Shown: in pieces, positions 55,672 to 63,619 of the stretch
How positions within the stretch are numbered: the stretch's first letter is position 1
Layout of the letters: each line of letters opens with the position of its first letter
Translations under genes and position numbers: made by a program
Source: Sulfidibacter corallicola
GTDB lineage: Bacteria > Acidobacteriota > Holophagae > Acanthopleuribacterales > Acanthopleuribacteraceae
Length of the DNA stretch: 64,000 bases
Direction of reading: 5' to 3'
Assembly (NCBI RefSeq): GCF_017498545.1
Contig: NZ_CP071793.1
Location: 9,170,256-9,234,255 of the forward strand
The notes under the pieces: model-generated
What the model was told of the DNA's origin: nothing
The model's input: only the letters and a program-made list of their open reading frames with translations
Databases searched by the model: none

Positions 55672-56046
55672 ATGAGCAAGGAACTCATCTCGAACGATCC
55701 ATTGAACACCCTACAACCGGATTTGGTGCCCCAGGACAAGGCGTATTCCCCGCGAAGCCACGAAATCTTGGATACGGTCATGGCCGAGGCCCTCGGCATG
55801 GCCATGCACAACGCCGTGAATGCGCAAATCCAATCCCAAATGACCACCAACGCCTCCATCACCTCCGCCCTCTCCTTCATTCTGAGATCGTTCGAAGCCT
55901 TGCCGGAGCCGGAATTGACCGGCACCTACGACGCCCCGCAAGAAATCGAGCGGGAACCGAACGGCATGCGAACCATCGCGCCGCCAGCGACCGCGGGGGA
56001 TGCCCCCGAAACCTACCCCGGCGAACCCGACCCGCCACCGCGATGA
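55672..56046 (+). CDS. Reb-like protein with acidic proline-rich tail (Reb3)
   Basis: 124 aa; ATG after GAGGAG. The central helix-forming segment TVMAEALGMAMHNAVNAQIQ then SQMTTNASITSALSFIL has the spacing of the Reb core (AxxxALxxAxxNAxxxQxQ), but the N-terminal ITDxVxQxN block is missing. A 50-residue proline/glutamate-rich tail follows (EIEREPNGM, TYPGEPDPPPR). Position between two other Reb-like genes supports the call. Confidence 0.65.
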   Translation: MSKELISNDPLNTLQPDLVPQDKAYSPRSHEILDTVMAEALGMAMHNAVNAQIQSQMTTNASITSALSFILRSFEALPEPELTGTYDAPQEIEREPNGMRTIAPPATAGDAPETYPGEPDPPPR

Positions 56047-56189
56047 CCGGGCATGGCCTGACGGGGGCGAGGCCTCGCCGGCCGTTTCCCAGAAGACTCC
56101 TCCCCGTCCCCCCACCACCAGTATGCAACGCCGCCGGGTAACGCCGGCCAAACACAACGGTACCCGCCAATCACGAAACGAGGGTTGAC

Positions 56190-56531
56190 ATGAGTGAAGA
56201 GAAAGTCGCACAGCCGACGCCACAGCAGGTTCAGAGTTCGTTGGAGATCAACACGAGTGGTTCGGAAAAAGCCTACCTATCGGCGGCGCATACGCTGGCC
56301 ATCGCGTTTCAGGACTCCGTGGACAACATGAGGAACATGAACTCCATTTCCGCGACAACCATTGGTGTGGCGCTCGCCAAGTGTCTGGCCGATCCAGGCC
56401 ATTCAGGACACTACATGGCGACCATCGCCCAAGCTCGTGCCATGGCGAAAGACGCTCGCGAAAATTTCGACCAAATCGGAACCAGCGCCACCGAACTGTT
56501 GGATACCCTGCAGTCGGTGGCATCCAAGTGA
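56190..56531 (+). CDS. Reb-like protein (Reb4)
   Basis: 113 aa. SGSEKAYLSAAHTLAIAFQD then SVDNMRNMNSISATTIGVAL corresponds to the NLYxATSxALxxAxxNAxxxQ core with poorer conservation. An additional amphipathic helix (IAQARAMAKDARENFDQIG) extends the C-terminus. I consider it a distant Reb family member on pattern and position; a specific profile search would settle it. Confidence 0.6.
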   Translation: MSEEKVAQPTPQQVQSSLEINTSGSEKAYLSAAHTLAIAFQDSVDNMRNMNSISATTIGVALAKCLADPGHSGHYMATIAQARAMAKDARENFDQIGTSATELLDTLQSVASK

Positions 56532-56872
56532 CGCGCATCACCGCATTCGTTCACGGTCGCTCGAACGCCTTCGGCATGCCCCGAAACGGCTGACTCGAAG
56601 CGATTCTTCGGATGCTCGCGACCTCACGCAACCCGCGAGATGGTTCCCGCTCACCTTCGCAACCCCCTATCCAGATCCTCCGATCATTGCGGCGTTCATG
56701 CTTCCCGGGTTCGCCACGCGCGAACCAGTGGAAGATCGTTCCGAACGTTCCACCTATGCCAGGCGTGCGGCTCCGAGAGCCAATCGCCGCCTTCCCGTGT
56801 ATCCGGCGGGAAGCGAGATCAACTGTTTACCGCCTGGCGGTGAACCCAACGTTCGAGCCAAAAGGAGCAGCC
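56532..56872. other. Intergenic leader
   Basis: 340 bp, GC-rich, no supported gene. It ends in AAGGAG, the RBS of the next small gene. Confidence 0.4.
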
Positions 56873-57070
56873 ATGGCCAGCGAAGCGGAACAAAACGCGG
56901 TCGAAAAAGAGTCCACCGCGGTGTCTGAAGAAGGTAAGTCCCACGAGGACAGCGACCAGGTTTCCAAAGAGGGCTGTGAAGCCAGTGCCGAAGTTCTGGC
57001 GAACAACGATGCTGCCAATGTCGTCAAAGACGCCGAAAACGTCAGCAAGGAATTGTCCGGTTCGGCCTGA
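56873..57070 (+). CDS. Small acidic coiled-coil-like protein, paralogue 1
   Basis: 65 aa; the ATG at 56873 has AAGGAG seven bases upstream, much better than any upstream start in the open frame. Composition is dominated by Glu, Ala, Ser, Asp and Val with repeated (A/V)SEE / VSKE steps (STAVSEEGKSHEDSDQVSKE). No hydrophobic core. It resembles the small protein at 57557 in the first 40 residues. It sits within the reb series, so it may be a soluble R-body assembly or regulatory factor, but the function is unknown. Confidence 0.6.
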   Translation: MASEAEQNAVEKESTAVSEEGKSHEDSDQVSKEGCEASAEVLANNDAANVVKDAENVSKELSGSA

Positions 57071-57556
57071 TCTCCCCCGGGCCGTGCATCTCCCTTGCGT
57101 TGAACACCCGATCGCCACCGGCACCTCGCAAGGAGATGGGATCTCCTGCGGTCGCATCCCAAGCCGAGCCGACGGTGGATGCCATCGCGAATCGCGTCGT
57201 CGGCCCTCGAAAGAACCTGTCCCTCGAGGTTCGATCGAGCAGATCCTGGAGCGGTCGCCGCCTTGTCAGAAACCGCTTCATTCCGTTCTTCGAACCAACC
57301 CGAAATCCAGGAAGGGACACGTCACATCCCGTTCCTGCGATCGTATCCGCAGGATTCACGACCACATCGCCTGGTGGAAACGGTGGTGTTCGCCTCCATC
57401 AGCCTGCCAGGCCTTTGGAAGCGGTACTTCCGGAGGAGCCCCGAGCCTCGCCGGCGGAACTGCGCCCCGAACCGGTTGAAGAGACCGGTTTCGCGGCACG
57501 TGAATCCCCCAACACCCATCGTACCGAAAAGAAACCAATCAGAATCGAGGTGAATC
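57071..57556. other. Intergenic leader
   Basis: 485 bp, GC-rich with long open frames on both strands that I judge to be artefacts of composition. No gene, repeat or terminator supported. Confidence 0.4.
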
Positions 57557-57754
57557 ATGGCAGAAACAACGAATCCTGTCTCCGAAGAGGCCGCATCTGT
57601 CGCTGTCGAGGCGGCACTTGTCTCGGAGGAATCGAAGAATGTCTCGGACGAAGTCAAAGGAGTCGTGCAAGGCAACGGCGGCGGCAATGGCGCTCGTTCC
57701 TCCCCCAGAAGAGTTGTTCGGTCCCGACCCAGAGGGCGGGTCATAAGGCGATAA
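57557..57754 (+). CDS. Small acidic protein with basic tail, paralogue 2
   Basis: 65 aa; ATG preceded by GAGGTG. The N-terminal two thirds (SEEAASVAVEAALVSEESKN then VSDEVKGVV) repeat a VSEE-type step like the 56.9-kb protein. A glycine patch and an arginine-rich tail follow (RRVVRSRPRGRVIRR). The opposite charges of the halves suggest binding to another protein or self-association. Role unknown. Confidence 0.6.
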   Translation: MAETTNPVSEEAASVAVEAALVSEESKNVSDEVKGVVQGNGGGNGARSSPRRVVRSRPRGRVIRR

Positions 57755-58064
57755 CTCATTGCCTTTCGACAGGCAGCCACGGTTATGGGGTGTCGCGGGC
57801 CCATGCCCGACACCTCGTGTCGACGGGTATCGTGCCGGCGACTTCCCGTCACCGTGCGATGTGACCCGGCGACCGATGACCGCCGTCCTTCATCCCATCG
57901 GAGAGTTACGCCCCTGACCAAGCCCATCCCAACTTGGACCCAGGTTCCGCGCCCTTCAAGGTGCCGATTCGCTCGGCACCACCCAACTCCCCTATCCACC
58001 CGCAAGGCGCCCCCTCCCGAGCCCCACTCCCCCACGGCAGCGAGACGCCTTCAGGAGAAACATC
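57755..58064. other. Intergenic leader with a GC-rich hairpin
   Basis: 310 bp; GGTGTCGCGGGC / GCCCGACACC at about 57789-57814 could form a hairpin, but no U-tract follows. No gene. Confidence 0.4.
58053..58057 (+). promoter_or_regulatory. Ribosome binding site for the GTG start at 58065
   Basis: AGGAG seven bases before the GTG; decides this non-ATG start. Confidence 0.6.
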
Positions 58065-58868
58065 GTGCCCCAATCCGTTCGCCATCCCACCCAGCCACGC
58101 TTGGAACTCCTGCTGCACTACCTTTTCGAATACGTTTGGACCATCGACGCCATCGTCAAAGCCAAAGTCGTCCGCGATGAATGGCTTTCCGCGGAACTTT
58201 CCTCGGATTTGATCCAGTTTCCCCGACTCATCTCCAAATTGTTCCAAGAAGTTTCGGTGACGTCCCAGTCCGGTCCGTCCACCCACCAACGGTTTTCTCG
58301 GCTGCAGGAGTTGGCCGATCACAAACGGTGGGTCCGCGAGTCCTTGAAGCGGATCGTGGTCACGGGTCAGAAGTGTTTCGGGAACGAGGGAAAGAACCAT
58401 CGACGCGACCCAGATTGGGGCCTCTTCACGGAGAAACTCGCGTCCGAAATCCAGTCCGTCACCAAACGCATCGTGGGGTTCTCTCGGAGGCCCGACTCGA
58501 TCCTCTGGGAACACCACGCGGAAGCGCGCACGGAGCTGCCCATCCTGGCGACGCCCGGATGCAAGGTGGGCCTGATCGCCGCCATCGACGACCTGTATCG
58601 AAACGCTCAGATTTCGATCGGCGCGATCGCGGTATTGAGCACCCTGGAGCGCGTATTCGACATGCCGTTCGCCCGAGATTTGTACCTGATCGACATGACC
58701 GTCAACAGCACCAAACCAAAATGGGTGGAGCCCCACCCGAAGTATCGAAAAATCGTTCGCATTTCCCTCGATTCGATCCAACAGATTCGGGAAGCGCTTG
58801 TCGGCCTGGCCACCGCGAATTTTGGTTCCGCCTTTAAAAACCGAGATGTCACGGCACTTTTCGACTAG
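58065..58868 (+). CDS. Unrecognised 267-aa protein of the R-body island
   Basis: GTG start with a good RBS. Soluble, helix-rich N-terminus (LELLLHYLFEYVWTIDAIVK), a basic middle, and a C-terminal half with mixed helices (KVGLIAAIDDLYRNAQISIG, IQQIREALVGLATANFG). No signal peptide, membrane segment or catalytic motif. Codon usage matches its neighbours. It lies between the small acidic genes and the RebB trio in the same orientation. Function unknown. Confidence 0.8.
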   Translation: MPQSVRHPTQPRLELLLHYLFEYVWTIDAIVKAKVVRDEWLSAELSSDLIQFPRLISKLFQEVSVTSQSGPSTHQRFSRLQELADHKRWVRESLKRIVVTGQKCFGNEGKNHRRDPDWGLFTEKLASEIQSVTKRIVGFSRRPDSILWEHHAEARTELPILATPGCKVGLIAAIDDLYRNAQISIGAIAVLSTLERVFDMPFARDLYLIDMTVNSTKPKWVEPHPKYRKIVRISLDSIQQIREALVGLATANFGSAFKNRDVTALFD

Positions 58869-59082
58869 GCGCGAAGGAAGGGAACTCGAGGTCGGCTTGC
58901 GACCTGGCCACCTCACGACCGTGGGTCTCGCTTCGCACGGCGCGTTTCCGCAAGGATTCGTGATCGCCTCGGGGCGCGCCTGCGCCAGCCGAATTCCGCC
59001 AATGGCCGAGATCGCGTCCGGCCCGAGTTCCCTTCGCGAAGCAAACCACCAGACTCACCACCACTCATTGGGAGGCCCCAGA

Positions 59083-59325
59083 ATGAAGCACAAGCGAGAT
59101 GATTCACAGTTCGACTACTTGGCCGTCGCAAGGGAAGCCCAGGCCGTTCAGCAGGATGCGCTGGCCAACTACACCACGGGCGACCCCTACAAAGAATGGT
59201 ATTTCCACGGAACGTCCCCCAACTTCCCAGCAGGACGCGAAGGGTTCCCCGATCGCGAGAACGCCTTCGAGCGGGATGCCGACGGAATCGATCCCGAAGA
59301 ACGATCGCCAAAGGATGCGACTTAA
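59083..59325 (+). CDS. Unrecognised 80-aa charged protein
   Basis: ATG at 59083 with GGGAGG eight bases upstream, so translation is credible despite the small size. Sequence is rich in Asp, Glu, Tyr and Pro (DDSQFDYLAVAREAQAVQQD, DPYKEWYFHGTSPNFPAG). The first 30 residues include AxxAxxVQQDALANY, faintly recalling the Reb QQ/NA helix, but too little to assign. Immediately upstream of the RebB trio. Confidence 0.6.
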   Translation: MKHKRDDSQFDYLAVAREAQAVQQDALANYTTGDPYKEWYFHGTSPNFPAGREGFPDRENAFERDADGIDPEERSPKDAT

Positions 59326-59642
59326 CCCCTTCCCCTTCCCTTTCTCTCCTCCAAGCTGTCCGTCGCGTTCCCTCCGTCCGGCTTCCCGAAGGACCGCCGG
59401 TCGCGCTTCGGCAGTGATCGGGCGCACACCGACTGCGCCGCTCTCGTCTCCTTTTTCGTGATCTCAATCCTTCAAAACCCAGATCCGCGCGGAGGACGCG
59501 TTCGGCACCAGGGGCGTCGGGCGGAAGCCCTCGGCCCTGTTGCCGGCCTACCGAACTCGCCGATCGCGAATGCCGCACTCACCTCAACCCACGACCAAAG
59601 ACCCTCGGGTCACACAAGTTCTTCCAAAAATAGGAGCGTACC
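59326..59642. other. Pyrimidine-rich intergenic leader
   Basis: 317 bp; starts with a conspicuous C/T tract (CCCCTTCCCCTTCCCTTTCT). No gene. It ends in TAGGAG before the first typical rebB. Confidence 0.4.
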
Positions 59643-59915
59643 ATGGCATTTCCCACCGCAGTCAACAGCCAGATCACCGATTCCGTCACTCAGGTCAACA
59701 CCAAAGTCGTCGGCGATTCTCCCGCCGTCGCCACGACCAACCTCTACCTGGCCACCAGCCAGGCACTCAGCAACGCCGCGCACAATGCCACCAGCAACCA
59801 ACAACAGGCCTACATGACCATGCAGGCCGCCACCACCCAAGGGGTATCCAGCCTCCTGCAATTGGGCACCACCATCACCGGTGAAGCTTCGGAAAACATC
59901 TTGGATTCCAAGTAA
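59643..59915 (+). CDS. RebB R-body structural protein, typical form (Reb5)
   Basis: 90 aa; ATG with TAGGAG seven bases upstream. This is a textbook RebB: MAFPTAVNSQITDSVTQVN, KVVGDSPAV, NLYLATSQALSNAAHNATS, QQQAYMTMQAATTQGV. Mostly small uncharged residues (Ala, Ser, Thr, Gln, Asn), as expected for a ribbon subunit that stacks tightly. It is roughly four fifths identical to the next gene product, indicating recent duplication. Confidence 0.95.
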   Translation: MAFPTAVNSQITDSVTQVNTKVVGDSPAVATTNLYLATSQALSNAAHNATSNQQQAYMTMQAATTQGVSSLLQLGTTITGEASENILDSK

Positions 59916-60308
59916 ATGAAGGCTGGGCGAGGTTGAAGGAACAGCATCCGCCAGGGTCGGTTGCCGATGACCCAAAAATCGGAACCCTCGAATCGGCCCT
60001 CGACCTCGCCACATTCCGTTCTCGGTCACGGCTCGGCACCTTCCTTTCGCCAAGCCGGACACCAACAAAGAAGCAACCTGCATGGTGCGACGCAGGAAGA
60101 CGAATCACAGGGGCCGCCGAGACGGGATCCACGGAGAAGAGCGGCGGGGTCGGCCCCAGGGCCGAAGCCACCGTTGCTCGATCCTCGTCCGGGGGCTCGC
60201 TCTCCCCGTTCCCTGTGGCGCTTCGGGTGTCGCCCCCTTCAGGTCACACCTACTCTGGGATCGATGGCGCAGCCGTCGACCCTCCGTGATAAGGACAGGA
60301 GTTCAAAA
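59916..60308. other. Intergenic leader
   Basis: 393 bp between two near-identical rebB genes. It is not similar to the leader before Reb5, so the duplicated unit was essentially the coding sequence. No gene. Confidence 0.4.
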
Positions 60309-60581
60309 ATGGCATTCCCAACCGCAGTCAACAGTCAGATCACCGATTCCGTCACCCAGGTCAACACCAAAGTCGTGGGTGACTCTCCCGCGGTCTCCAC
60401 GAGCAATCTCTACCTCGCGACCAGTCAAGCCCTGGGCAATGCGGCCCATAACGCCACCAGCAACCAACAACACGCCTTCATGACCATGCAGGCGGCTACC
60501 ACCCAAGGGGTTACGAGCCTACTCGCCCTGGGCACCGCTGCCACCGGAACGGCGTCCAAAGAGATCATCGAACTGAAATGA
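60309..60581 (+). CDS. RebB R-body structural protein, typical form (Reb6)
   Basis: 90 aa; ATG at 60309 with AGGAG upstream (the frame is open to 59961 but that part is unnatural). It differs from Reb5 mostly by conservative changes (ATT to STS, QQQAY to QQHAF) and in the last ten residues (TASKEIIELK against EASENILDSK). Such paired near-identical RebB subunits are usual in R-body operons. Confidence 0.95.
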   Translation: MAFPTAVNSQITDSVTQVNTKVVGDSPAVSTSNLYLATSQALGNAAHNATSNQQHAFMTMQAATTQGVTSLLALGTAATGTASKEIIELK

Positions 60582-60980
60582 TCCCATGGGGGTCGTGGCC
60601 TCACGTCGCCACCTCGCTTCCGGTGACGCGAGGCAACGGTGGCGCCGCACCGTCCTCCGAGTCCACTCGGAGACGGGTCCGGCGCCGCTCGGTTCGACCC
60701 GGCAGATAGGATTCCCCCCGATTCGTCTGGGAGCCCCCGATCCCAGGCGAATCTCTTCCTTGGGACAAGGGGAAGTGCAAGACCGGACCACGCCGGGCCC
60801 CCTTCCCCTTCCCCATTCGATCCCCCGCCTCCGCACAACCCGCTCTGTTCCTGAACCGCATCCACACACAAACCCTGGCGGCCAGGTGTCCGCGATCTAT
60901 CGCGCTTTGGGGCACCCATGTCACCAGTGCAACCAAAATACAGGTGTCCATCCCGCACCTGACGAGGAGTGATCCCCAAC
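60582..60980. other. Intergenic leader
   Basis: 399 bp, GC-rich with C/T-rich tracts (CCCCCTTCCCCTTCCCC near 60808). No gene supported. Confidence 0.4.
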
Positions 60981-61379
60981 ATGGCATTTCCAACCGCAAT
61001 GAACGATCAGATCACCGATTCGATCTCTCAAGTGAACCTACAAACGGTGGGTGTCGCCCCATCGGTCGCGTCCACCAACGCCCTCATCTCAACCAGCCAG
61101 GCGATGGCCAATGCGGCCCACAACGCCACCCTCCAACAACAGAACGCCGCGACGCACATCCAATCGGCGACCACGGTCGGCCTGATGCAATTGCTGAACG
61201 CCACCAACAGCGTGATCGGGCGGTCCCGCAAGTCGAAACAGCCAAGTCCCCAGCCGGTCAACCAGGGCAAGGCCTCGCGAACGCGCGTGGTCCGCGCGCC
61301 CGGTTCCCGATCCACCCAAAGCAATGACCACGGAGACCAAGCCATCCACGACAACGACGGGAACAACGCATTCGTCTGA
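60981..61379 (+). CDS. RebB R-body protein with extended basic tail (Reb7)
   Basis: 132 aa; I start at the ATG 60981 because homology begins there, although an in-frame GTG at 60969 overlaps the GAGGAG. The first 85 residues are RebB (MAFPTAMNDQITDSISQVN, STNALISTSQAMANAAHN, QQQNAATHIQSATTVGL). The remaining 47 are a polar, basic then His/Asp-rich tail (RSRKSKQPSPQPVNQGK, DHGDQAIHDNDGNN) absent from Reb5 and Reb6. In known R-bodies different Reb proteins play structural and assembly roles; the tail suggests a specialised subunit such as a tip or cap. Confidence 0.92.
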   Translation: MAFPTAMNDQITDSISQVNLQTVGVAPSVASTNALISTSQAMANAAHNATLQQQNAATHIQSATTVGLMQLLNATNSVIGRSRKSKQPSPQPVNQGKASRTRVVRAPGSRSTQSNDHGDQAIHDNDGNNAFV

Positions 61380-61822
61380 TCGTGGCCTCCACCTCCGGTA
61401 CCAGGGGCGATCCCGCTCGCGGACTCCCCCCTCGCCGGGTCCGAACCAACACGTCAACGGTGCGCGTGTTTCTCACGGCACACGCGCCCTCACCCTTTCT
61501 CGTTGATCGCGACCGGACCACCGCGAAAATCAACGCCCGTTTCGCCGTGATGCAGGGTATTCGCGCAACGACCTGAACCACCAGCCAACTCGGGAGTCAT
61601 GTGACGCGCGCGCCATGGACACGCGGCGAAGACGCCTGGCGACCGGCGACCGTTCGCAGATCTTCTCGAGTTTTTGATCGAGTTCGCATGGACCCGTTCG
61701 ACTGTGGGGCTTTCGAGGCCCGACGCATCGCATCGAGGCGAATCGCTCATCGAGGGTTGAAGAATCCGTTCTACAACGCAAGTCCCACAGGATGCAAGAT
61801 CCTTCACCCTGGGAGGTAAGCC
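61380..61822. other. Intergenic leader
   Basis: 443 bp without a supported gene; ends in GGGAGG, the RBS of the next gene. Confidence 0.4.
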
Positions 61823-62545
61823 ATGCGGACAGTCAAGGCATTCGACAATCGGGAAGAATTCTTCCATTACACCAACTACATCGAGTTTGATGAACAACGC
61901 ATCAACGCCGATCGAAATCAGATGCAGGTCGACAACCTGACCGAGTCGACGCGATACCTTTTCCTTTACCATCTGAAGAACCAAGACGAAGTGGTTTGCG
62001 ATTACGACGTGATTCCCGCCGGCGAAGCCGAAGCGAAAGTCGAGCTCGATTACCACTACCAGCTCCTCAATCCCAAATTGTATTTCGTGGCCATCGACGA
62101 AGCGCTGCTGCACGTCCTCAAGGACACCGAGAAAAAACCCTCTCGAGAAGACATGGGCCGCATCATTTCCTTTTTCCCGATGACCTTGAATCCGAGATAC
62201 ACCGAGGCCCACGAGTTCAAGAAAAACGAGTACGGAAAATACAGGTTCCGGCTGTACGACACGCAGGTGACGTTTTCTTTGACCTTGATGAGCGAAGCCG
62301 ACGCGTTGGCCAAACCGGATGACCTCCTGTCGGGAACCATCAGTGCCATCCCGTTCGACAGTGAAAACCTGGTCCATCAAACCATCCTGGGTTTGCTTAT
62401 CGACAAGCGCAAACGAATCGCGCCCTTGCCGGGAGGTACGGCGCCCGCTCCGGAACAATCCAGATGCGACACATCATCACAACGGAACCTGAACTATCGA
62501 AGCACGGCGAACTTGGGTACCAACCCCTTTCGCATGATTCTTTAA
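61823..62545 (+). CDS. Unrecognised 240-aa soluble protein downstream of rebB
   Basis: ATG after GGGAGG. Compact alpha/beta-looking domain (residues 1-190; RYLFLYHLKNQDEVVCDYDV, KLYFVAIDEALLHVLKD, KYRFRLYDTQVTFSLTLM), then a disordered tail rich in Pro, Ser, Arg and Asn. No signal peptide or catalytic motif. The next gene begins 15 bp after its stop, so these two form a clear transcription unit, unlike the widely spaced reb genes. Function unknown. Confidence 0.85.
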   Translation: MRTVKAFDNREEFFHYTNYIEFDEQRINADRNQMQVDNLTESTRYLFLYHLKNQDEVVCDYDVIPAGEAEAKVELDYHYQLLNPKLYFVAIDEALLHVLKDTEKKPSREDMGRIISFFPMTLNPRYTEAHEFKKNEYGKYRFRLYDTQVTFSLTLMSEADALAKPDDLLSGTISAIPFDSENLVHQTILGLLIDKRKRIAPLPGGTAPAPEQSRCDTSSQRNLNYRSTANLGTNPFRMIL

Positions 62546-62560
62546 TCGAAAGGAGCACTC

Positions 62561-63229
62561 ATGGGGGCAAGAGCGGTTAAAACGCTGATCAACCTTTTGG
62601 CAAGCGTATCCAAAGAATGGCTTTCCTACTATACTTCCACCACCCATTACAACACTGTCGAAAAAGAATCGTCGCACGTGGGTACCCGTCTCGATGTACC
62701 CGAGTCCGCCCTGCAGGACAACACCTATTTCGTGTGCATCGGCATTCCGGAAGCGACCGATGACGGATTGAATTTCAAGCTTCTGAAGACGCAGGACAAG
62801 GAGAGCGACCAATCGCTGCTTCTCGATTTGATCGGATTGAACAAGTGCCCAATTTTCGATTGGCCGATCGAGCACCAGACGGAAACACGCCAATTGTTCG
62901 TGTTCAAACACGAGCGCTTCACCAACAATCCCTATTTCCTGAACACCAGTTTCTTCAATGTTCATCGCAAGTCCCAACACCGGTATGACCGCCGGGACTA
63001 CCTCTGTCACACCCGATACCGCTACTACATCAATCGGTACAAGGTCCGCCAAGAGGTTGCCCACGTCTACGGCATTTCCAATGCCGAAACCGCGCTCGAA
63101 CACGGCCCGATCGAGACGACCGAAAAAAACTTCCGGGATTGTAGCGAGATCCCGGTCATCTCTCGGGACGGGCCGACCGCCGACATGTACAACACCCTGG
63201 TGAGTATCATGGAGCAGCCGCTTAGCTGA
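62561..63229 (+). CDS. Unrecognised 222-aa protein, last gene of the R-body island
   Basis: ATG after AAAGGAGCACTC. Rich in aromatic residues, His and Arg (SYYTSTTHYNTVEKESSHVG, YDRRDYLCHTRYRYYINRYK). N-terminal helix (VKTLINLLASVSKEWL), then beta-rich stretches (NTYFVCIGIPEATDD, ETRQLFVFKHERF). No membrane segment or known motif. It is coupled to the preceding gene by a 15-bp gap. A dispersed repeat follows at about 63.3 kb, marking the end of the island. Confidence 0.85.
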   Translation: MGARAVKTLINLLASVSKEWLSYYTSTTHYNTVEKESSHVGTRLDVPESALQDNTYFVCIGIPEATDDGLNFKLLKTQDKESDQSLLLDLIGLNKCPIFDWPIEHQTETRQLFVFKHERFTNNPYFLNTSFFNVHRKSQHRYDRRDYLCHTRYRYYINRYKVRQEVAHVYGISNAETALEHGPIETTEKNFRDCSEIPVISRDGPTADMYNTLVSIMEQPLS

Positions 63230-63299
63230 TCCTCACTCGCAAGCCGTGTGCTCGGGTTTTGCGTTCCCGTCTCCGGCGTTCTACCCGAATCCAGCCGTG

Positions 63300-63570
63300 G
63301 AGTCAGAAACGGGAGCCGCGCCCTCTGCGGCTTCCGATTATTAGTTTCTGGCGAAGGAACATGGGTCATTCTCCCGAAAAATGAAGCAGGAAGCCAAGAA
63401 CTTCGGAAGGCAGGAAAGGACGGGCATTTGGTGGCACCCCAAGATCTTGCTTTTCCTGGATTCGGTTTTTCCGGGTTTCCTGATCTAGATTCGACGACGG
63501 CAAGACCCATCTCGGGTTGAAAACACCGAATCGTTTCGAGAGCACCACGCCTGTAAGGCATATCCATCCT
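63300..63570. repeat. Dispersed intergenic repeat at the right end of the R-body island
   Basis: It shares GTTTCTGGCGAAGG, CATGGGTCAT, GGCAGGAAAGGACGGGC and GGCAAGACCCATCTCGGGTTG with copies at 31.2-31.4 kb (inverted) and 52.8-53.0 kb. 63230-63619 contains no gene. Confidence 0.75.
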
Positions 63571-63619
63571 AATTTCTCCAGGGCAAAATCCAATGGCGAC
63601 TTTCTCGGTTTTCCATCCT

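Noticed and set aside
57100-58035. Long ORFs on both strands between the two small acidic genes
   Set aside because: Arg/Pro/Ser-rich translations without RBS, overlapping a better small gene.
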